Assembly (NCBI GenBank): GCA_037178975.1
Contig: JASJZH010000003.1
Span: 5,084,001-5,148,000 of the forward strand
DNA length: 64,000 bases
Origin: Oscheius tipulae
Lineage: Eukaryota > Nematoda > Chromadorea > Rhabditida > Rhabditidae
Direction of reading: 5' to 3'
Shown here: positions 23,441 to 34,599 of the stretch, piece by piece
Layout: each line of letters begins with the position of its first letter
Position numbering within the stretch: the stretch's first letter is position 1
Made by a program: the position numbers and the translations under genes
Notes under the pieces: generated by a model
The model's database searches: none
What the model was told of the DNA's origin: nothing
The model's input: only the letters and a program-made list of their open reading frames with translations

Positions 23441-24570
23441 TTACTCGTTAGTGTCGTGAAACTCATCAATATGGTTGTCCAAAAAGTCTCCAGTGTCCTC
23501 GACAACGTCTTTCGTCTAAACAGAGACGATTTGAATGAAAGGAGACTAACGCAACATACCTCGTTTTTAACTCCCTGCTCAAGCTCGAGCTGACGAGTTT
23601 TCTGAAACTACAAGAAAATTACGACTAGAATAGCTCGGAATTTTGCTAAAACAGCCTAACAAAACAAAAAAACAACATACCAGGCAGTACCTAGATCTTT
23701 GACTAGTCATTCTCGGCTGGATCAGATCGATATCAGGATAGCAGACTTGCCAGAGCGACTCGAATTGGGTGTTGTATTCATCATCCAAGTCTTTCTCAAT
23801 AATGATGGGAACCTCATCCTTGTGCTTTAGCGAATAGTGACGACGGATGTGCTCGCGAAGAACGCCCTAAACTCGCAAGTTGAAGTGTCGGGAAAAAACT
23901 GACCGTGAAGTCACAATGACCACATTGGCATGTATGCTTGTTCATATGACGCATAACATGTTCGCGGAGACGAGTACGACCGTAACTGGCTTTGAGAGTC
24001 ATTTTGGAATGGCAGAGCTGAAACAGGCCTGTAAGTTCGATGTTAAGGCGTACATACCCCACAGTGAAGAGTTGATTCAGTAGGCTTCTTTTTCGTATCC
24101 AATGATGATGTTGCTTCATCTCCGCGAATTCGTTTTTTGAATGTGCGAATCACTTCGTCATTCAATGTAGGACTTTTCCTGGCCTCGGCGGAGAAATAGT
24201 CCTAAAACGACCGCTTGAAAGGGAAGGAAAAACAACGAACGTTTATCAGAGAGTTTCTCAGAATATTTCTCAAATCGTGATCAACATCTTCGTCGAGTGC
24301 ATTTAGACCAGCTATCATGCTAATGCTTGCATTTACAATCGGTTCTTCGGGCTCTTCGTGTTTACGTTTTGCTGGCCAGCGCGAGTAAACCTCCTTGTCA
24401 GAAGGAATAGAGGGTTCGAATACACCAGGAACGCTGTCAACCAGTGCTAGGCGACCCGAATAGGACTAAACGAGATTGAGAGTAGTACTGAAACGTACGC
24501 TAATTGTGGTCAAAATTTTTCCTAGCGACTCCTCGTCACGTATTTCCACGACCAGATATTTGGCCGTCAT
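23441..24570 (-). CDS. C2H2 zinc-finger protein
   Basis: Six or seven exons. The start MTAKYLVVEIRDEES is at 24,570. An acidic, Pro-containing region follows (SVPGVFEPSIPSDKEVYSRW...EEPEEPIVNASISM, 24,470-24,240), then a basic segment. Two adjacent fingers are built across introns: HCGLCHSKMTLKASYGRTRLREHVMRH (about 24,060-23,950) and CQCGHCDFT plus GVLREHIRRHYSLKH (23,935-23,815). The tail is acidic and ends DNHIDEFHDTNE. Probably a nuclear DNA- or RNA-binding protein. Two close fingers of this style occur in many nematode regulators, and I cannot name an orthologue. Confidence 0.65.
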
Positions 24571-25056
24571 CACCGAGCCTAAAAATGTAGTCTAAGAGAG
24601 AAGAGAAGTGCGTAGCAAGAGGAGAAAAAGTACAGTGAAAACAATCTGCTGCTGCGTGTGTGTGCAATGTGGCTGGCTGGCTGCGGCGGGAGAACGACAA
24701 TCGATCCAGACCGGCCACAGCAAGTGTCGCAAACAACAGGTGTCTAACTGTGGTAGCTACTGATGAATGCATTCTTTTTTAGCAGGTGCTTTTGGCAATT
24801 CGAAACATGGACCGATTAACATGTCAGGGTTTAGAGAAAAGGTAAACAGGCAGCGCATATTTTAAAGGTCTGTCACTAGAATACAATAGCTATGAATGCG
24901 CGGGAACTGCATTAAAATGAAGTTTGTTTACAGAATTTTTTTCTGTAAGGAAAATTCGTTCCCCGTCTTTTTTCGAGCTCTCTAAATAAACGATACATGG
25001 TAAAAGAAAGTTATTTGAGTAAATTGTACACAAATACAACTATAAAATCACGTATT

Positions 25057-27210
25057 TCATTGAGCTGGCGCGTCGTTTTCTTCGTCGGACTCGACATGAT
25101 TCGTTCCATCGAATGGGTTCTAGAACTTTTGTTTGAAAGAGAATCGATAAAAGAACTACCTCAGAGTAATCGAAATCGAATAAGTCCGTTGCTGTAGTTC
25201 CTAGTTCCATGCTCTGAGACGCCAATGTCGTTTTGTTCTGGTGCATAGGCGGCTTTTGGGAGCAGAGTTTAAGAGGCGCTAGAGAAGGAATCTTGAATTT
25301 AGCCGAAGGAAGAGACGAAGTTGGCTTATCGAAAATAGCCATAGTCTCATTTCTTCCTGTCTCTTCGGGAACATCAACTTTCACGATTAGACCGTTTCTC
25401 GACTCCAAGACAATGGGTTCTGAACAGAAGAACTTGAAGGACCATTTAAATGATACCGAAAAATCCGGAAACAAGTGATTTGGGGGCGAGAGCTTTTTTG
25501 GTTTTGTCCCTTCTCCTTCTTTCCAGACCTGTTTCGTTATTACTTTCACACAATTTCGAGTGACTCTTGTTCATCTGTAAAAAAAAAAAACTTTACTGTG
25601 AGCGAAATTGAAGCACATACCGTGAGCCTTCGAAGTGGATCTTGGGGAATTGCAGGAGTCTTCATAGCCGAACCGAGAGCCGTCGGAGTTGTGCTCATCT
25701 TAGCCGGCGTTTCGAATGTTGCCTGGACAGAGGTCTGATTCAGTTTGAACATCTTGCTCAGCTGCGGAGCACTTTCTGTAGCCTCTTCGTCGAACAGTTC
25801 TGTTTTGTATTAGGAACTGAAGCAGTTGTTAAGGTACCTGGATGTTCAAGACGGGCTATTTCTTTGGAATGATTGTGGCGCATAATCTCAATCTGTTTCT
25901 TCAAGAGTGTTACTTCTTCTTCGCCCATGCTTGCTCGATTTTCTGCCAGTCGCATTGCCACCTAAACTTTCTGTTATCGCATTCAATTTGAATAGAGAAC
26001 CTTGAGAGAAGAGGCTTGATCTTTGAGTGTGTTTCTTTCAATCCGAAGAGTAACGTTTTCTTTGTTAGCACAATCCAGCTGAGATTTCATCGAATCAAAC
26101 ATCGACTTGAAAATTGGACCGACGTCTTTGGCCGAGAAATCTCTGCCAGCACGTTGGATCTGCATTTCCAAGGAATGGATGGTGCGCTGAAGACGATCTG
26201 CTCGAAGACGTTCATTTTCCAGCTCCGGCTTCAATTCATCACAAACACAGCGTCCGATCTTCTGAAATAAAGTTTGAAAAAGTGAAAGTGGTCGAACCTC
26301 GAGGCCTTCTCTTTTGGTTGAGAGCAAATGCGCTTCTTCGATCTCATCTCTCAGCTGGTTATTTTCCTTTTTGACGAGCTTCAATTCCTTCATAACTTTC
26401 ATGGTATCTTCTTTCAGTTTCAAATACTCGTCGGCAACCTGCAATGTTTCAATTATGTGGACGGAAGCGAATTGTACCTCGCCAAACATGCTGTTCCCCT
26501 GTCTCGCCGAAGGATGCATAGTGCGGAGTTCATTCAACTGACATTCTAGATCGACCTTCTCGTCTTTGATGGCTTTCAGTGTCTTCTTTAAATCCTGCTT
26601 CTCTTCTTCAAGGTTACTCTCGGCAGATTGGAGCTGACAAAGCTTTGCTTCGAGTGTCTCCTCCCGTTGTTTTGCTGCGTGCAGATCGAAAATAGCTGTG
26701 TTCAAATCCTCCTGCAGTTTTGCCTAAAGCTAGAATAAGATTGGGAAATAAGAAACACGTACAAATTCGGCTGAATTACTCGGCTCCGAGGGAGGCAATG
26801 AAATATCGTGGGCTGATGGCGGTCTTTCCATCTCGTTTATCATTTTCTGAGCATCAGAAAGTTGCCGTTGTGTAGATTTCAGTTCAAGAAGGGCATTCGA
26901 AACATCGGTCGTTTTCTCGACAACCAAATCGCGAAGATACTTGTTTTCTGACTCTAAGCTCTTCATTTTCGATTCGAGAGCATGCACATGTTGCTTAGTT
27001 GATTGAAGTTCCAGGTTGTCCGACTCGTATTCCGATAGAAGCTCATCTCTGTGCTTTATATCTTTGGTCAATCGTTCATTAATCTTAATATTATGTTTGA
27101 AGACGAGGAGAAGAATCATAGTATACCTTGTGAAGCTGCTCGTTTTCCTCTACCAGAAGCCTTAACTTTTTGCGAGGGATAGCTATGTTTTCATCTGGAG
27201 ATCCCTCCAT
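25057..27210 (-). CDS. spdl-1: Spindly-like coiled-coil dynein adaptor
   Basis: Long coiled-coil protein from MEGSPDENIAIPRKKLRLLVEEN (27,210) through heptad-rich exons to about 25,900. Joining the exons at 26,485 and 26,446 gives QGNSMFGEVADEYLKL, matching the conserved Spindly motif (human GNSLFAEVEDRR-like), which binds the pointed end of dynactin. Spindly recruits dynein-dynactin to kinetochores in mitosis. The C-terminal third is unstructured, with TPAKMSTTPTALGSAMKTP and LGTTATDLFDFDYSE. The last small exon probably ends ESDEENDAPAQ; no CaaX farnesylation box is seen, unlike the human protein. Coiled-coil adaptors such as BICD and HOOK share related motifs, so orthology is likely but not proven. 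Confidence 0.6.
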
Positions 27211-27609
27211 GTCTGTAAATTTTGGAGTTGTGTCGCAAAAAGGATGTTTAAAAGAAAAAAATAAACATTGATTTTGAAATAGGATGTTTGCCGGCTTGAC
27301 CACAGGGCGCGCTTTGTCGCTTGGTTTTATGCAATCCACGATAGAGAAAGGTTGATCCTTGTATTTTTTGTAGCATGTCTCGATAAAAAAGTGTAGGGAA
27401 AATGGAGAGCAGCTGAGACTTTGAAGAATAATTAAAATGCCTTCCCGTTGATATGGCGGCAGCTTTGAACTGACAAAAACTTCTTTTTTTTTTTACTCGA
27501 GAGAACTCATCGAACTCTATTTTCGAAGAATTCCAATGACAAGAACGTGAAGAAAGATGCATATATGAAAAAATAACGACGCTGAAGACAAAAGTTACAA
27601 GTTTATACA

Positions 27610-28381
27610 ATTTTCCGACACTGTTCTATGCACTCTTGAGAGAAACTGACCAGGTACCGTCTATAACTGCCTCTGATTAGGAAAATCACCAGCCAGTACC
27701 TGAGAACAGGACAAGAACTCAGAGAGACAATGTTTCGAAGAGATCTAGTATTGACTTTTCTCCATGCTGATCCAAAATAACTGATGTGACAAGTGTTGCA
27801 ACTCTGAAACGGTCTCCATTCCATTCGATCAAAATAACCTTACACTCTTTCTCGATACTTCAATGCATGGACTGAGACTGTAAATAGCAAATAGCCTTTG
27901 CATTTACAGGCTCTGACGAGCTCTTTTCGGGTCTCATAACACACTAACAGAGTTAGAAGATTAATGATCAAGATCGACAGATCCAACACTCCATTCGGAA
28001 AGAGTGGCGATTGACAGACAGTTACAATTGACTTTATTTGACATCGGATCATTAATGTTTCACCATCATAAATGCCCTCTCGAACGAATCTTGTTCTGTC
28101 GGAAAATGCAAATATTTTGTTCTATGTTCCCGTAGAGTTCACAAGACCATGACTGGTGGAGAAACTGCGCTCTTTCGAAAGGAGATCAGACCGCTGGATC
28201 TATATGCAAATCCGAGAGTAAACAAGGCTGGACAAGATATTAATAGAATCGTCTCTCCTACGTCAAGAAAGTTCAAAGCTTTGATCTCATCTGGATTTTG
28301 CAATAAACCAGTGAGCGTTTGACGTAAGTGCGATGCAACAATTGAGAACATCTGGAGGAAAAGTTTTCCCCGACTTTCCAT
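27610..28381 (-). CDS. Possible membrane-protein gene or pseudogene
   Basis: Hydrophobic blocks occur in order on this strand: VGETILLISCPALFTLGFAYRSSG (about 28,250), LDLSILIINLLTLLVCYETRKELVRACK (about 27,980) and YWLVIFLIRGSYRRYLVSF (about 27,670). These resemble pieces of a chemoreceptor, the last recalling a helix-7/tail boundary. No complete splice model could be built. Confidence 0.25.
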
Positions 28382-28449
28382 ATGTGTTCTTTGTTCTTAA
28401 CATACCAAGTTCCCTGACTACTCTCCAGTTTGTCCGTAGTATTCTTTAC

Positions 28450-28617
28450 TTATTTTTTCTCTTCTGGAGCAGCCTGTTTGCTCTGTGAATGAGCGCAAAA
28501 GCCTAAGCTGCTACCGACACCTGTCCCGCCACTCCCTTCTCTTCTATCCTCCCCCGATCCATTTCGAGTAATCGGAACGCAATACTGAGTGTCGATGACG
28601 CGCTGTACTCCCACACT
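28450..28617 (-). CDS. Isolated 3'-terminal exon of an unidentified gene
   Basis: After an acceptor (ttatttcag) the frame is open to a TAA: VGVQRVIDTQYCVPITRNGSG, a Gly/Ser-rich stretch, then CAHSQSKQAAPEEKK. The composition looks coding, but the upstream exons were not found. They would have to lie beyond the inverted repeat at 28,640-28,744. Confidence 0.3.
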   Translation of the reverse strand, partial: SVGVQRVIDTQYCVPITRNGSGEDRREGSGGTGVGSSLGFCAHSQSKQAAPEEKK

Positions 28618-28639
28618 GAAATAATCTTATTATACCTTG

Positions 28640-28744
28640 TATATGTTGCAGTTGGAATTGATCAGCCGTTGAAATTGACCAGAACTAATTGCAATTGACC
28701 GGAACTATTTGGAGTTGACCGGTCAGTTCCAACTGCAACATATA
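28640..28744. repeat. Short inverted repeat with internal tandem motif
   Basis: Perfect 18-nt arms (28,640-28,657 and 28,727-28,744, TATATGTTGCAGTTGGAA and its complement) enclose about 70 nt. Inside, an ATTGACCRGAACT-like unit is repeated two to three times with drift. Confidence 0.7.
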
Positions 28745-31700
28745 AATAAACCCCTCATTTCGCAATTTTAAGATGCCTATCCTTCCCTCGCCTTTTTGTT
28801 CCTTTTCAACTTGTTCTTTGTCTCTTTTCCCTCTATTGTGGCCATCGAAAAGTGGCCCTAAAGACAACACAGTGTAATGAAGGAACAATGCTGACGGCTA
28901 GCTTCTACAGTCACTGGGTCAAAGTTCTTGGAATCGCTCATAAGGATCGGTATATCCCTAACGGTCTCATGCTCTCCCTCAGTGTTCGTTCTATCCGGCG
29001 ACCAGTTTATATGTTTGTGCGCGGAACTTTCACCAAAATGATTAATGCAAATCGTCTTTATCTGCAGGGGAAACTTTCAAATATCAGAGACGAGTGGACA
29101 GATTTGTGACCATTCATGTATCCACTAAATTAGACGGTGATTCAATAGACTATTACCTTACAAGTAGACTACTGTAGTTTTGCAAAAACTAGTCCATGCG
29201 ACAGATACCTTCTTGCTGACTAAGCAGCCTGGTCTTCTCTGGCCTTTGAAAGATCGTTGACGTCAGAGACGAGCGTTGCCCGAAGGGAGGAAACTGTAGT
29301 CGGGACAAACCGTCCGTGATATTATCATTGAACTCTCACGATCTCTCTGCGAGGGGTGACGAATCGACCAGAAGCTGGTACATGTCGAACGGACGAGGAC
29401 GAACAGGTACCGATGTGCTAGGCATAAAAGAAGGAAGAGAATGGGGGGAATCTGACAGGATGAGTCTTGTCTGTCAGTTGAATCGAAGCTTTTCCCCATA
29501 TTTCAAAGGGTTTCAAAACAGTTTTGCAGCAGGAACTGTTCTCATACTCTATTTCCACTGTTTCCTACTAGGGTTCGCATGCACTATCCTCACACTATCC
29601 TTGATCCATCCCAGATCTCATTGAGTGCTCGTGTATCTGGTTGAGGAACACGTTTTGCTGCGCGATGTACGCACGATAAGAGCTGCCTCGGGCGTTGCGT
29701 GACCTTGCCATATGACGGTCGTTTGCCAGTGTAAGTCAGCTAGCCTCAAGGGAAAACAGTCACCATTGTTCGTGTCTTTCTTTCTTCTTCTTTCAGTCAG
29801 TGATCGCCCAACTGTCAAGGATTGTGGTCTGATCATTCCGTTCGGGAGACCATGATCATTTCGGTTAAGTAACACTTCGATAGGCTACTATTTGTCTCGT
29901 TGTGAATGTATTTCTCCGTCATTTCTCATCGTCAAACGCCTCGTCACAAAAAATTGTTTTGAAAGCTTTTTTGTCGTTTGAATCTGAATCACGTCAACAG
30001 TCCCTTTTTGGTATTTACGAAAGAAACCTGCTCCCACATAGCTAATTCTGCAACAGTTTTAGTTGTGCTCAAAGAACCCAGGGGTTTATGCTGCTTGCGG
30101 GGAGTCAGCAGTTGCCTTTGCTCGTTTGGGCCTTCCGTTTTTGCTCATTAATCAAATCCGGGTCAAACAACCGCCTTCTTTTTGACTTATCCAAGAACAG
30201 GCGGCTGCTCAGACCAACTTGTCTTTAGTTCATCGCTCAATGACCTACAACTTTCTGTATGCTTTCGCGAGTTCTGTTAGCTTCTTCTACGTGTGCTGAA
30301 AATCTGCCGACAGCGGCTGGAAAGCCCATTGTTTTCAGGCACTTTTTCTGAGCGTCTTGAGCGTGCATGCGGAAGCCGGTCTGCCCGCCGTTCTTCCGGA
30401 AAGACACACGACTTTCCTGTGAAACAACTTGACACTTTCATTCCTTTTCCTCGTGATAACAACAAACGTGGCTCAAAGTTGGCCAAGTTCGAGATTCTAT
30501 CGTGCTAGATGACGCATCTGCTGATAGAATCTCACCCGAAATTTTTTCACTTCTGTCGTAAATTGTTCTTGGTCAGTTCCTCTGTACCCATTCACACATC
30601 ATATTGGTATGATAATTTGCCTGTCCCTTAGTCATCACAGTTCCATATGTGACAGACCCCGAATGACAATCCGCGACGCGTCCTCTGTCCCGCCACAAAA
30701 CACACATCGGGTGTCTTGGTTGTTTCTGTTTGGTGGTGACGAATTGCCAAGATCAATGACACCCTTAGGTTTCAGCACCTGCTGTCTCAAAAAGGTTATT
30801 CCTTTGATCTGTCTGACAGGGAAGACGACAACAAAAAGTTATTGTTTTGTTACAGATTCCAAAACCATCTCCGTCTCAAAAATCTTCCTGTATGCTCTCT
30901 TGTCCTTCTTTTTGCTCCCGGTGTGAAATCTGACCGTTCATTCTTTGTTGACACGAACAAAAGAACAGCCGGGTTCCGCGAGTCCGTCTGTCTCCAGACG
31001 CTTCCTTTTCGCTCAATTCTGATTTGTATTTGTTAGAAGATCATAACAGAATACCCAAAAGGTCACATGCATCTCAACATATTGTGTCGTGACTGTTTGT
31101 CAGTCAAGAACTGGTCCAGTCAAAGGGGTCTGCAGAAGGCCCTTTACAAGGAGGGCAGCAAGACGTGGAACCGATTGGCACAATCATTGGCATGCATAGA
31201 CCAGTTTTTATAGTTCCATTGTCTCATATCTCTGTGGCTTTTGCAATTTCGAGAATTTTTGTTGATTGAAGCAAACAGCACATAATCAAGAATCAAAAAT
31301 CAGCCCATGCTTGTGGAGCAGTAGATGAGATAAGGTGTGAGGGGTAGGGGCCAGAGAGAACAATGATGACTGTCCATCACTGATCACTCTCCTCAACCCG
31401 CAGTCCGTACATCTGTAGCTTTGCATACAAATAGGGCGTCCATGAACAGTATCTGACTTTTTGGTCTAGTATCATTTCCTACTTTCTCTTTTCTAAGCGA
31501 GACTGATCCCGGATCCTAATAAAAGAATCGTCGCGAAAACACTTGCTCCGGATAAATAGCCTCATGTGTGAACTCACAAAAACATCGGACCCGGTTAGTT
31601 TAACAATTTATTGGGAGACGGACTGCGTCAGAGGGAACTTCCCGCTCTTCTTTTGATCTCACCTCCACCCTCGTACTGTGGGGCAATGATCCAGAGAGAT

Positions 31701-34599
31701 GGAGGAGGATAGGCCAATGTTCAGCTGCGTCGCAGTTTGATATATGTTTTGTGTCAAAGAGTAAAAACTAGACAGTATGGGTGTGATAGTGTTTTGTGCA
31801 AATGACTGTGTCCTACTGTTCCACTCTTTCCCCCATTACATTTCATCGAGCCACTTGAAAGTTAAATGACTGTTAAGTTTGTCTGTTTGCCTTCCAAGCT
31901 GCCTGAGGCGCGGGTTTCCGGCCTGGAACCGGTCGGCTTCCGATGATGTCGACCGGCCGATTAACTGTTAGACAAACAGCTTAATCCGAAGCGAGACCTC
32001 TCACGTTGCTTCCTGTCAGTTTTCGGTGGACCTTGAGCTTCTTATCAGCCTTTTATGGTCACCACGTGCTATTTCGTAAAAGGCCTTCTGTCGTCACAGA
32101 TCGTACATCTTGATTACAATTGTTTTGTGTATTCTGTTTGGAATGTCTCACCCCAAAAAAGTCAGCTGATTTACTTACTGTTTTCCGTCGTGACCCTTTG
32201 ATGCATTTCTGAGAGCTATTCTTGTTTTCTTCTTTTCTCCCCGCCTTTTCCAAATTGACATAATTCCAGATTTACGAGCTTCATCTCGAGCAACAGTCGA
32301 CTCCAATAGTTGTAAGTTTATTCCCTTGTTTATCAAAAAGTTCTTACCACGGGCGACTCATTTTTTCCGAGGTCTCGGCGTCAGTTGGTCCGAACCAGGG
32401 GTCGCGAAAGACATTTGTCTTCCTTCTAATTGACATGTGAAATGCCGAGATCATCGACAAACAGGAATGGGTTCAGCGACAAGCAACTTTTCGTTTTCCT
32501 TGTAGATCTGAACAGCCGATAGGCAGTGGGAATGTGACTGAAACCGGGTGAAAGGGAGAATCGGTTTGGTAGAATTGCTGGAGCCGTTAAAGAGCAGACA
32601 GAATTGGGTAGTTAATATGGTCAATGAGGTATTTCAACAAACTTGCTCATCCTGCCGCGTGTGTCTGACAGACAATGTTTTGCATGCTTGTCATGTCAGT
32701 AAAACATTTGATCTTTTTCTCAATTTCTCTACTTTTACGGCGTGTACACAGTTCACAACCATCTATCGGCGACCAAACGGAAAAAGAGTTTGTGATTTAT
32801 ATTCATTCTCTCCCTATCCGGATGTTATTTTTAGTCAAAGAACAGATGTTTTAGCTGAGGGATGTTCCCCCTCGGATACTCGGTTATTTTGAGAGTGGAT
32901 CGTATAGTGGACGAATTGAGCCAATTGGGACGAGAGGGCGTTAGTCAGTTATAGACCACAATGACTTTTGTTACGATCGAAGATAGTACGAGAAGATATC
33001 CCAAGAGTTTGGGATATTTACGGGAAGCTGACTGCTCCTGCTGTAATTCCTTCAGCTACTTTTGAATTTTGACCCTTCCGCGAACAAAAAGCCTCTCGGT
33101 TTTGTAACCCGACGAGCCGAGAGTCACTTGCTAATTTGAAGCCTCTGCAGCAATCCGACTCTTGGTCCTTTTTTTTTGCTCTCAACGTAGCCGGCTTTTT
33201 GTTCTCGACGAAAACAATTCGAAAATAGCTAGGTATCCGTCAGGGTTTATGACGCAGTAGGTTTAGTTTCTCACGTGTTGTCCACTCAGAAAGAGTGAGA
33301 ATAATAGCAAAACAGCGAGCAGCTGGTAAGGAAAAGAGATCTGAACGACCGGTCAGACAGACTCCTTGTTTGACCCGTAGCTTACAAAGACGTGTCAGAG
33401 TTTGATAAAGGCTAGGGTACATACCGACCTTGACGCGTCACCAACCTGATCTCCCCCAGGGGTTTAATCCACTTGACTCATCTCTCAAAGACTGTATCCT
33501 TCTTCTAATCCCAACGACTCATTCTCTCAGAATAGCCTCGTTTGCTCTTTTTCCTGATCTCTCGCTCTGACTGGTATGAGCTAGCCAGTATGCCAGAGGT
33601 CCTTGTTCTTATTGAGGAATACTTGGTCCTTCCCAAACAGGATCTTTTTCTCGATGTTTTCAAGACGAGGAATCACGGGGCGGTTTCGTGCAACTCAGTC
33701 TGTAAACCAGGCTGTCAACAGCGTCAAAACAGAAGTTACTGTCTGTCCAGAGAGATCGGGTTTCGGACGGCGGTCAGGTGTGAACTGTCGTCCAAAGGGG
33801 GACGCTCTCTGTTCGCCGAAGCTTCTATCAGTCTCTTTTTCGGCAAAAAGATGTTGTTTGGAAGAGTACACTGAAGAAGAAAGAGAATGAGGTCATCAGA
33901 ACGCCTCTTCAAGGAGTCCATGACAGAGTCTCTTTTCTCCAAAGAAGTGTCGGTCACTCTGACCTCCAAAGCCTTTATGTGACACGATCTTTTGTGACCC
34001 ATTGCCTCTTTCGAAACGGAAAAAGGCAGTCCGCGCATTCTCCCATAAATTGCAATTCGTGCATCTTCGAAAATTGCTTGTCTGTCTCTTTTCTCTCGTA
34101 TGCCAGACAACACTGACAGAACTGTACCCTATTCGAACTCGGTAGTACGCTTGCTCTGACCGGTCAACTCGAGAGAACGGGGGATCAACCGTTTGTTATT
34201 AATACTCACACCACAGAACGCATTTCTGTTGTCTCTTGGGGTCCGAATAGCGTGCAAGTCAATGCGTCTGAATGTTCTGTCACGTTACTTCATTTATGCT
34301 AAGTTCTTTGCTCTTATCCAACTGAAGATCTTATTTTCTCATCCCTCTCATTGGAATACCTTCCTCATTGAAGACAAATGATTTCCTGAACTTTTCCGAC
34401 CGCCACCCTCGATTACACACTTCCTCAATGCATGTGTGTCCGAGGACCCTGGGGGCGTGTCTCTTTCTCCCGCTCTGATAAGCGTCCCGCCCTCTCAACC
34501 CGCGTGCTTTCAGAGATTCACAATCTTCACAATTCACACTCTACACGCTAAACATTGAACATCGGAACGAAGTTCAAGAAACTCGTCTCTCCAATTGCA
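28745..34599. other. Long gene-poor interval
   Basis: I see no coherent spliced gene here. Open frames are short and lack domain signatures; the 28,852-29,109 plus frame is the most open but unrecognised. No tRNA, rRNA or SL RNA was recognised. It may hold regulatory DNA of the PIM-like kinase gene or exons of the orphan gene ending at 28,450. Confidence 0.4.

Noticed and set aside
28852-29109. 85-codon plus frame
   Set aside because: Starts with GTG, lacks a recognisable domain and has no supporting splice sites; not strong enough to call.
33460-33480. GGTTTAAT sequence resembling the start of a nematode spliced leader
   Set aside because: The following bases do not match SL1 and no donor plus Sm site is seen in the expected place.
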